This document shows positions 1-6,787 of a stretch of DNA of 13,908 bases, one piece after another. A program made the translations under genes and the position numbers. Numbering within the stretch: the first letter of the stretch is position 1; every line of letters starts with the position of its first letter. The notes beneath the pieces are model-generated. The model worked only from the letters and a program-made list of their open reading frames with translations. It did no database searches and was not told the DNA's origin. Origin of the DNA: an uncultured Isosphaeraceae bacterium (GTDB lineage: Bacteria; Planctomycetota; Planctomycetia; Isosphaerales; Isosphaeraceae); assembly GCA_937907405.1 (NCBI GenBank), contig CALCIC010001016.1:1-13908 (forward strand). The letters run 5' to 3'.

Positions 1-123
1 GCCCGCTTTCAATCGGACGCGGCCGTCTATCACGACGAATACGCGGACTTCTCCACCAACGAGCCGATCATCGACGGGACCGTCTCGCTGCTCTTGCTCC
101 TGGATCTGTGGGAAGGTTCGTGA
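1..123 (+). CDS. C-terminal end of a possible GH9-type glycoside hydrolase (partial)
   Basis: The first frame is open from the left edge and ends in TGA at 121-123, giving 40 residues with no start in the window. The visible stretch reads YHDEYADFSTNEPIIDGT near the end. It fits the first half of the glycoside hydrolase family 9 C-terminal signature (aromatic-x-D-x4-aromatic-x3-E), where the final Glu is the catalytic acid of GH9 endoglucanases; the second half of the signature (small residue, later Asn) does not fit. The terminal LLLLLDLW run would be the last helix of the barrel. A carbohydrate-active role is therefore inferred from very little sequence. It lies 43 nt upstream of guaC on the same strand and might share a transcript with it. 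It could be another alpha/alpha-barrel enzyme. Confidence 0.5.
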   Translation, partial: ARFQSDAAVYHDEYADFSTNEPIIDGTVSLLLLLDLWEGS

Positions 124-166
124 TCGTCCGGGCCGGCTTCCCGTTCGCGATGGAGACGCCCCGTTC

Positions 167-1198
167 ATGCGCATCGACAACGATCCCAAGCTCGATTTCG
201 ACGACGTGCTGATCCGCCCCAAGCGCTCCGAGGCGCCGAGTCGGTCGTCGATCGTCCTCAGCCGCTCGTATCGGTTCCTCAACAGCGGGGGAGTGTGGGA
301 CGGCGTCCCCATCGTCGCGTCGAACATGGACACCGTCGGAACGATCGCCATGGCCGAGGCGCTCGGGCCGGAGATGCTGACTTGTCTGCATAAGTATTAC
401 TCCGAGGATCAATTGATCCGCTTTTTCAGTGACGAGGCCCGCTGCGCCAGCGCCTTCCTCACGGTGGGGCTTCAGGAAGAAGAGTTCGACAAGCTCCGCG
501 CCGTGAAGGCCAGGACGGGAGTCCGGCTGGTGTGCGTCGACGCGGCGAACGGCTACACCAAGTACTTCGTCGAGCACGTCAAGCGGATTCGCGACGCCTT
601 CCCCGGCCTGACGATCATGGCCGGGAACGTGGCGACGCCCGACATGGTCCAGGAGCTGTTGATCTCGGGCGCGGCCGACGTCGTGAAGATCGGGATCGGA
701 CCGGGGAGCGTCTGCACGACCCGGCGGATCACCGGGGTCGGCTATCCGCAACTCTCGGCGATCATCGAGTGCGCCGACGCCGCTCACGGCCTGCGCGGTC
801 ATGTGTGCGCCGACGGCGGGTGCCGGCATCCCGGCGACGTCGTCAAGGCGTTCGCGGCCGGCGCCGACTTCGTCATGCTCGGCGGAATGCTCGCCGGCCA
901 CGACGAGTGCGAGGGGGAGTGGGTCGAGGAGGACGGCCGCCGCGTCTCCTTGACGTTCTACGGCATGTCGAGCCGCGCGGCGCTCGACAAGTACGCCGGC
1001 GGCCGCAGGGATTATCGGGCCTGCGAGGGCCGAGCCGTCTCCGTCCCCTACAAGGGGCCGGTCAAGGAGACGATCCAGGAGATCACCGGAGGCGTCCGCA
1101 GCGCCTGCGCCTACGTCGGCGCCACCCGGCTGAAAGACCTGTCGAAGTGCACGACGTTCGTGATCTGCCGGCGGCCTCACGAAAGCATGTTCGCATAA
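167..1198 (+). CDS. guaC: GMP reductase
   Basis: This 343-residue protein is a full-length GMP reductase, which uses NADPH to deaminate GMP to IMP and ammonia in cytoplasmic purine salvage. The N-terminus (MRIDNDPKLDFDDVLIRPKR) matches the E. coli-type enzyme, and the IMPDH/GMPR barrel is uninterrupted by a CBS domain, as expected for GuaC rather than GuaB. Visible landmarks are NMDTVGT (53-59), the catalytic loop GPGSVCTT (178-185) with Cys183 and Thr185, the nucleotide-binding DGG (216-218), GMSS (266-269), and Glu287 in the RACEGR segment, which is the Glu partner of the catalytic Thr in GMP reductases. The ATG at 167 gives the family's normal length; a GGAG at 152-155 lies 11 nt upstream. 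The gene converges on the lipid operon, with only 8 nt between the two stop codons, and has no evident functional link to it. Confidence 0.96.
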   Translation: MRIDNDPKLDFDDVLIRPKRSEAPSRSSIVLSRSYRFLNSGGVWDGVPIVASNMDTVGTIAMAEALGPEMLTCLHKYYSEDQLIRFFSDEARCASAFLTVGLQEEEFDKLRAVKARTGVRLVCVDAANGYTKYFVEHVKRIRDAFPGLTIMAGNVATPDMVQELLISGAADVVKIGIGPGSVCTTRRITGVGYPQLSAIIECADAAHGLRGHVCADGGCRHPGDVVKAFAAGADFVMLGGMLAGHDECEGEWVEEDGRRVSLTFYGMSSRAALDKYAGGRRDYRACEGRAVSVPYKGPVKETIQEITGGVRSACAYVGATRLKDLSKCTTFVICRRPHESMFA

Positions 1199-1206
1199 AA
1201 TGTGAT

Positions 1207-1888
<682 letters not shown>

Positions 1889-1896
<8 letters not shown>

Positions 1897-3013
1897 GGCG
1901 GATCGCCTCGCTGGGGTCGAGGGCGGCGGCGCGGACCGCCGGATAAACGCCGCCGAGGACGCTGAGCGCCAGGCCGATGATCAGGCCGAACGCCAGGACC
2001 GGCGGCGGCACGGTGGGCTCGATGAACCCGCGCGCCGTCGGTATCAACATGATGCCGTGCATGCCGATCAGGGCGAGGACCATCCCCATGACCGCCCCCA
2101 GCAGGCCGAGGCAGACCGCCTCTCCCAGGATCATCGCCAGGACGCGCCGGCGCTTCCAGCCCAGCGCGCGGAGGACGCCGATCTCCTGCGTTCGTTCGAA
2201 GACCGTCATGACCATGGTGTTGAGCATCCCCACCGATCCCAGCAGGACCGCCAGGGCCGTGGTGGCGGTGGTCATCACCCGCACGAGCTGGAGCTGGACG
2301 TCGTGGTCGATCTGGTCGCGCGCCGGAGTCGCCGCGACGCCTGAGATCGCCGCCTCGATCCGGGCCCGCAAGGCCGACACGTCGGCGGCGGTCGACGATC
2401 GAGCCTGGACCACGAACCCCGTGACCTGCCCTTCGCGTCCCATCATGTGCTGAAGCGACGCCATGGGTACGATCATCGCGCCGGTCTCGAACAGGCTGTC
2501 GCTCTCGTAAACGCCGATCACTCGCAGCGGCTCGCCCGCGACGTCGACCGTGTCGCCGACCTTCTTGCCCAGGTTCAGGGCCAGTACGCGGCCGAGCATG
2601 GCGACGTTCGTCTCGTCGGGCCGGAACGCTCGTCCTTCGAGGACGCGCGAGCCGCTGAACAGCAGGCTGCCGCTCTCCCAGCCGTTGACCAGCACGCTGA
2701 CGAGGTTCGCCTGTTCAAAGCCGACGACGTCCATGAGCGAGGGGGCGACCTTCGCCACGCCGTCGATCGCTCGGATGCGGTCGCCGAGCTTCTGGTCGAG
2801 CGTGCTCGAAAGTTGATTCGTGAGCCCCGCGCGGACCACCACGAGGTCGATCCCCTTGCCCTGGTAAAGCGAGCTGAACGCGCGCTCGAAGTTCCAGGAG
2901 ACGCCGACCAGGTCGAGCACGGCCGCGATCGCCACGGCCAGCCCGGCCGCCGTCAACAGCGTCCGGGTCCGGCGGCGGAACAGGTTGCGGAGGATTAGTG
3001 TAATAAAGCGCAT
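1889..3013 (-). CDS. ABC transporter permease, MacB/FtsX (DevC-like) family
   Basis: A 374-residue inner-membrane permease with the MacB/FtsX layout. It has a basic N-terminus and a first membrane helix at about 18-40, a large extracytoplasmic MacB-like domain at about 41-245, then three more helices at about 247-272, 291-325 and 338-360. The cytoplasmic coupling segment ERTQEIGVLRALGWKRRR (273-290) and the C-terminal YPAVRAAALDPSEAIRHE are typical of FtsX-domain permeases. It should dimerise and work with the ATPase encoded immediately downstream, whose start it overlaps by 8 nt. No membrane-fusion (MacA/DevB-like) or outer-membrane partner is visible in the window. No convincing ribosome-binding site precedes the ATG; the 49 nt between this gene and the methyltransferase upstream are unusually AT-rich in their 3' part. 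A role in exporting the lipid made by the upstream genes is inference. Confidence 0.92.
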
Positions 3014-3062
3014 GTGAAGATAGGAAAGTCAGTTCAAATGAATGTCCCGCCGGCCCGATCGA

Positions 3063-3911
3063 TCAGCCGGGGACGCGGCCGACCAGGACGTAGCCCACGC
3101 CGCGCCAGACCTCGTGGTACTCGAAGCCGGGCAGCACGCGGTCGGCGATCGCGCGGACGTCGAGGTCGCGATGCCGTTCGACCATGTCGGTGAACGGGTC
3201 GCCCAGGTGCATCAATCGCGAGACGATCCAGCGGTCGACCGCCGGGACGCCGAGCTTATGGCCGATCATCCGGTCGGTCAGGTTGGGCAGCTCGTCGGAG
3301 ATCACGACCACGCCGCCGGGCCGGGTCGCGCGGACCATCTCGTGGAGCGAGCCCTCGGGGTCGTTGAAGTAGTTGAACGCGCCGATGCTGAGGACGGCGT
3401 CGAACTGGGCGTCGTGGACCGGCAGGTTCTCGGCCTCGCCCTGGATCAGACGGACCGACCTGGCGCCGACGCGGGGCCGGCAGGCGGAAAGCTGCGACCA
3501 CGAGACGTCGACCCCCACCACCTCCCAGTCGTCGGGCATCCAGGGCAGGTACACGCCGTCCCCCACCGCCACGTCGAGCAGCTTCAGGCCGGGCCGGGCC
3601 GGCAGATGCTTGAGGACCTGGTTGCGCGCCCGCTTCTCGCCGCCGTTGCACAACCAGGTGAACCTCTCCCAGAACCGGAACCGGGGCCAGAGCGGGCTGT
3701 CGTAGAAGTCCTGGGCGACGCGGTTGTTCTCGTCGCTCCACGCCTTGACGATCAGGACGTCGTCCTTGACGGGATAAGGCGTGCCGCAGCCGGCGCACGA
3801 CAGGCCGTCGCCGAGAGCCGCCAGACCGCCCGAGCACGACGGGCACCGAAACGCCCGCAGATCGCCCGACCAGGGATTCGCCGCCTGGCTTTGCATCGAA
3901 GCCGTCGCCAT
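3063..3911 (-). CDS. SAM-dependent methyltransferase with N-terminal zinc ribbon (second of tandem pair)
   Basis: A class I SAM-dependent methyltransferase of 282 residues. An N-terminal Trm112-like zinc ribbon has four cysteines (Cys23, Cys26, Cys39, Cys42). The methyltransferase fold follows: motif I LDVAVGDG (112-119), the acidic residue after strand 2 (Asp135), and FDAVLSIGAFNYFND (170-184). The frame is open further upstream to 4025, but the ATG at 3911 is preferred: AAAGGA sits 8 nt upstream, the protein then aligns end to end with its neighbour, and the longer form would run 82 nt into the upstream gene. It shares with that neighbour an FYD-x-P-x-W-x-RFR-x-WER block, a G-x-FNY-x-ND block and GVPA-x-D, so the two arose by duplication. 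The substrate cannot be read from the sequence; from its place in the operon, a lipid or its acyl intermediate is likely. Confidence 0.88.
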   Translation of the reverse strand: MATASMQSQAANPWSGDLRAFRCPSCSGGLAALGDGLSCAGCGTPYPVKDDVLIVKAWSDENNRVAQDFYDSPLWPRFRFWERFTWLCNGGEKRARNQVLKHLPARPGLKLLDVAVGDGVYLPWMPDDWEVVGVDVSWSQLSACRPRVGARSVRLIQGEAENLPVHDAQFDAVLSIGAFNYFNDPEGSLHEMVRATRPGGVVVISDELPNLTDRMIGHKLGVPAVDRWIVSRLMHLGDPFTDMVERHRDLDVRAIADRVLPGFEYHEVWRGVGYVLVGRVPG

Positions 3912-3919
3912 GTCCAGGT

Positions 3920-3925
3920 TCCTTT
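3920..3925 (-). promoter_or_regulatory. Ribosome-binding site that fixes the start of the second methyltransferase
   Basis: On the minus strand this reads AAAGGA, 8 nt before the ATG at 3911. It favours that ATG over the in-frame upstream start at 4025, which would place the first residues inside the preceding gene. Confidence 0.7.
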
Positions 3926-3943
3926 GTATGTTCCGATCTTTAC

Positions 3944-4777
3944 TCACGTCCGCGGCTCGACGCCCGGATGAACCAGGCAATAGCCGAGTCGGCTCCAGAT
4001 CTTGCGGCTGGTCGCCGTCGGCCACGTCGCGCGCGCCACGGCTTCCGGGTCGAGGTCGTACTGCAAAACCATGTCGACGAACGCGCGGTCGAGTCCGAGG
4101 CCGCGAAGCCAGCAGGCGTCGATCGCCGGGACGCCGATCAGATGGCCGATCCCCGCGCGGTTCAGCCTGGGCGTCTCATCAGCCACGACCACCGGGCCGC
4201 CGCGCTTCGTAACCCGTCGCATCTCGTTGAGGGTCGCGACGTGGTCGTTGTAATAGTTGAAGCCGCCGATCGTGTAGCAGACGTCGAAGGTCTCGTCGTC
4301 GAACGGCAGCGCCTCCGCCTCGGCCCAGGCTAGACGGCCTTTCATGCGGGGGTGGCGGTCCTGGCAGGCGACGAGCTGAGTCCGCGCGACGTCGACTCCG
4401 TAAACGTCCCACGACGCCGGCAGGAACGCGAGGTTCTCGCCGTCGCCGACGCCGACCTCAAGCGCCCGGGCGTCGGGCCCGTCGACCGTCAGGACGTGCT
4501 TGAGGATTTGCATGCGAGCCCGCCGCGCGCCCCCTTGCAGCGTCAGGAAGAGCCGCTCCCACTTGCGGAACCGGGTCCAGCCGGGGCCGTCGTAGAACGC
4601 CGCGTTGATTCGATTCCGCCCTTGCAGCGGGCCGATCGCCTCCACGATCCGATCGCGGATCGGGTGCGAACGTCCGCAAGCGGCGCACTCGTCTCGGCCC
4701 GAGAGGGGCGCGCGGCAAGCCAGGCAGACCGCGAGGTCGGCGAGCGAGGCGGGGGCTTGTTGACTCGTCGCGGGCAT
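3944..4777 (-). CDS. SAM-dependent methyltransferase with N-terminal zinc ribbon (first of tandem pair)
   Basis: A 277-residue class I methyltransferase, paralogous to the next gene in the operon. It begins with a short Ala/Gln-rich leader and a zinc ribbon with Cys18, Cys21, Cys31 and Cys34. The shared block FYDGPGWTRFRKWERL follows at 61-76, then motif I LEVGVGDG (106-113), the acidic residue of strand 2 (Asp129), and FDVCYTIGGFNYYND (164-178). No membrane helix or signal peptide is seen, so it is cytoplasmic. GAGGA lies 7 nt before the ATG. It starts 30 nt after the dehydrogenase stop and ends 32 nt before the second methyltransferase. The two copies have diverged well away from their common blocks, which suggests separate substrates or positions rather than a recent duplication. 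The methyl acceptor is unknown; tailoring of the operon's lipid is inference. Confidence 0.88.
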   Translation of the reverse strand: MPATSQQAPASLADLAVCLACRAPLSGRDECAACGRSHPIRDRIVEAIGPLQGRNRINAAFYDGPGWTRFRKWERLFLTLQGGARRARMQILKHVLTVDGPDARALEVGVGDGENLAFLPASWDVYGVDVARTQLVACQDRHPRMKGRLAWAEAEALPFDDETFDVCYTIGGFNYYNDHVATLNEMRRVTKRGGPVVVADETPRLNRAGIGHLIGVPAIDACWLRGLGLDRAFVDMVLQYDLDPEAVARATWPTATSRKIWSRLGYCLVHPGVEPRT

Positions 4778-4807
4778 CGAAGGGTCCTCGGGCGTTGATG
4801 CGAACGC

Positions 4808-5596
4808 TCAGAATTCGATCGTCAGGGCCTCGGGGCCGGCCTTCCGCATCATCCAGTCGAACAGGAAGTCGGGCGTGACCCTGAGCATGGCCAGGCCGAT
4901 CCGCATTGAGAACGGAAAGACGCAGTTCCGCGGCCTGCGAAGGACCGCGCGCGCCAGGTGCTTGCCCGCGGCTTCGGGCTCCATCATGGTCATCTTTCGC
5001 TTGTAGGGGACGCCGGTGCTCATCGCCGTGCGGACGAAGCCGGGGCAGACCGTCGTGACGGTGATCCCTCGACGCGCCAGGCCGGGGCGCAGCGCTTCGA
5101 GGTAGGCGATCAATCCGGCCTTGGAAGCCGAATACGAGATCATCCAGGGGAAGCCGCGATAACCCGCCAGACTGGCGACGCCCACCAGATGGCCTCGGCC
5201 TCGGACGATCATGCCGGGCAGGACGGCCTCGATCGATTCCGCCACGCCGAACAGGTTGACGTCGAACGTCTTTCGAAGGACGTCGATCGCCAGGTCGGGC
5301 ACGAGCGTCAGCCGACCGAACCCCGCGCAGGCGACCAACACGTCGATCGGTCCGATCTCGGACTCGATCGCCGCGACCGCCTCGCGAAGCGGCTCGCGCT
5401 GGGTGACGTCGGCGATCTGGATCGAGAACCGGGCGTTGAGCTTCGTCAACTCGTCGCGCAGCGACTCCAGGCTTTGAGCGTCGAGGTCGAGCAAGCCCAG
5501 CGGCACGCTGCGTCGCGCCAGCTCGAGCGCGGTCGCGCGGCCGATCCCGTTGGCGGCGCCGGTGATCAGGACGACGGACGAGGCGGAGGCGGTCAT
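4808..5596 (-). CDS. Short-chain dehydrogenase/reductase (SDR)
   Basis: A classical SDR of 262 residues, an NAD(P)-dependent oxidoreductase. It shows the Rossmann dinucleotide motif TGAANGIG (12-19), Asp63 in the adenine pocket, the ACAG version of NNAG (89-92), and the full catalytic set Asn114, Ser142, Tyr155 and Lys159 (YSASK). After the catalytic core, the C-terminus is hydrophobic and amphipathic (about 228-251, with MRIGLAMLRVTPDFLFDWMM), as seen in SDRs that act on lipids at a membrane surface. The start ATG overlaps the hydrolase stop as ATGA, and GAAGG lies 7 nt upstream, so translation should be coupled. In this operon it may reduce a keto group or oxidise a hydroxyl of the synthase product, on the carrier or after release. 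The SDR family is certain; substrate and direction are not. Confidence 0.93.
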   Translation of the reverse strand: MTASASSVVLITGAANGIGRATALELARRSVPLGLLDLDAQSLESLRDELTKLNARFSIQIADVTQREPLREAVAAIESEIGPIDVLVACAGFGRLTLVPDLAIDVLRKTFDVNLFGVAESIEAVLPGMIVRGRGHLVGVASLAGYRGFPWMISYSASKAGLIAYLEALRPGLARRGITVTTVCPGFVRTAMSTGVPYKRKMTMMEPEAAGKHLARAVLRRPRNCVFPFSMRIGLAMLRVTPDFLFDWMMRKAGPEALTIEF

Positions 5597-6447
5597 GAAC
5601 GGACCTTCTGCCGTTCGGCCGGCTGAAGACTCTCAAGGAAGGCGAGGACCTCGGCGTTGAAGGCCCGGGGGTTTTCCTCGGGCGCCCGATGCTGGGCGTC
5701 GGGGATTCGTCTTCCCTCGCACCGAGGCAGGTGCTGGACGAGATAGTCGGCCGTCGACAGAAACGGCGAATACTCGCCGTAAAGCGCCAGGCAAGGGACG
5801 GAGACCTCGTCGATCATCTCGGCCGAGAGGCCGCCGTCGAGCTTGGAATCGCGGCCGCAGGTCGTCTTCGCCAGCCGGAGCACGCGATTGAGTCCCGGCA
5901 GGCCGACGGCCTGGCGGAAGGCCAGCAGCTTCTGGTCGTCGAGATGGAGCACCTGATCGAAGAAGTTCGTCAGGTCGTACCAGGTGTCGGCCGAAAGCGA
6001 GACCCCCGCGTCCTCGGCCTCCTTGCGGAAATTCTGCCAGTGCCCCCACCGGCTGAGGTCTTCCAGGTGCCGCAGCGAGGGGAAATAGGGGTCGGAGAGC
6101 ACCAGCGCCTCGACCCGTTCGGGAGCGAGGACCGCCGCGTGCATGGCGATCACCGCGCCGAAGCTGTGGCCGACCAGCCGCGCCTTGCGGACGTCCAGCT
6201 CGTCGAGCACTGCGAGCAGGTCGCCCGCGTGGTCGAGCGACGTGTAGCCGGTCTCCGGCGCGTCGCTGTAGCCGTGGCCGCGAAGGTCGTAGGCCGTCAC
6301 CCGGAAGCTCTCGGCCAGCGTCGCCAGCGTCCGCGCCAGGAACCAGATCGACAGATCGCCGGTCAGGCCGTGGATCAAGACCACGTCGGGGCCGTCGCCC
6401 GACTGCTGGACGTGGAAATTCAGGCCGTTGGCCTTCATTCGAGGCAT
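5593..6447 (-). CDS. Alpha/beta hydrolase
   Basis: An alpha/beta-hydrolase-fold protein of 284 residues. The oxyanion region LIHGLTG and the nucleophile elbow GHSFG (93-97, Ser95) are clear, and the catalytic His is in IPDAQHRAPEENP (His253). At the usual acid position after strand 7 the sequence is YGEYSPF, with Ser227 where an Asp is expected; Asp119, in the LSDPYF segment at the end of strand 6, may be the acid instead. The start is uncertain: a GTG at 6459, the ATG at 6447 and an ATG at 6438 are all in frame. The ATG at 6447 was chosen because the protein then starts MPRMKANGLNFHV, a normal start for the family, and has a weak GGA upstream. The gene lies between the ACP gene and the SDR, which suits a thioesterase-like role in releasing or editing the chain, but other ester or amide substrates are possible. 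Confidence 0.88.
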   Translation of the reverse strand: MPRMKANGLNFHVQQSGDGPDVVLIHGLTGDLSIWFLARTLATLAESFRVTAYDLRGHGYSDAPETGYTSLDHAGDLLAVLDELDVRKARLVGHSFGAVIAMHAAVLAPERVEALVLSDPYFPSLRHLEDLSRWGHWQNFRKEAEDAGVSLSADTWYDLTNFFDQVLHLDDQKLLAFRQAVGLPGLNRVLRLAKTTCGRDSKLDGGLSAEMIDEVSVPCLALYGEYSPFLSTADYLVQHLPRCEGRRIPDAQHRAPEENPRAFNAEVLAFLESLQPAERQKVRS

Positions 6448-6501
6448 GAGCGTGTCCACACACCGAGGAAGAATTCGGATGACCGATCGACGCGGATCGA
6501 A

Positions 6502-6780
6502 TCACAGGGTTCGTTGCAGGAAGGCGACCAGTTCGCCGATGGTGAGGTCGCGTTCGGCGCGGCCCCCCAGCTCCGCGAGCAGGCCGCTGAACGGCAAGGT
6601 CCGGCCGTAGCGCTTTTGAAGCTCCTCGCCGAGGACCACCGCGTCGATCGACGCGAGGCCGAGGTCGGCGAAGAATCGCGTCGCCGGCGTGATCGGGTCG
6701 ACGGGCTCGACGCCCAGGCCGTCGCGAAACACCTGGCGCAGCTCGTCGAGCAGTTCGTTCTCGTCTGTCGCTGTACTCAT
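6502..6780 (-). CDS. Stand-alone acyl carrier protein
   Basis: A 92-residue acyl carrier protein. The attachment site is DLGLASIDAV (39-48) with Ser44 as the residue that receives phosphopantetheine; the surrounding four-helix pattern is complete. Its attachment motif differs from the LGIDSIKRVEIL type in the upstream synthase, so it belongs to another carrier lineage and is not a detached copy of that domain. The ATG is 7 nt after the stop of the large synthase gene, and an AGAGG overlapping the end of that gene lies 12 nt upstream. The likely role is to hold the growing or finished acyl chain, or a starter unit, for the synthase, the hydrolase or the tailoring enzymes. It requires modification by an active PPTase, which may have to come from outside the operon. 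Confidence 0.93.
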   Translation of the reverse strand: MSTATDENELLDELRQVFRDGLGVEPVDPITPATRFFADLGLASIDAVVLGEELQKRYGRTLPFSGLLAELGGRAERDLTIGELVAFLQRTL

Positions 6781-6787
6781 AACGTGA

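Noticed and set aside
68..1180. A 370-codon open frame on the minus strand opposite guaC
   Set aside because: guaC is unmistakable on the other strand; the antisense translation resembles no family.
3014..3062. AT-rich gap before the permease as an internal promoter
   Set aside because: A TTGAAC-like box is present, but no -10 box lies at suitable spacing on the minus strand.
3912..4025. An upstream start that would lengthen the second methyltransferase by 38 residues
   Set aside because: It would overlap the preceding gene by 82 nt, and AAAGGA stands 8 nt before the internal ATG at 3911.
6448..6501. Possible hairpin between the ACP and hydrolase genes (CCGA and TCGG arms around an EcoRI-like palindrome)
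   Set aside because: The stem is only about 4 bp, with no U tract; too weak to call a terminator.
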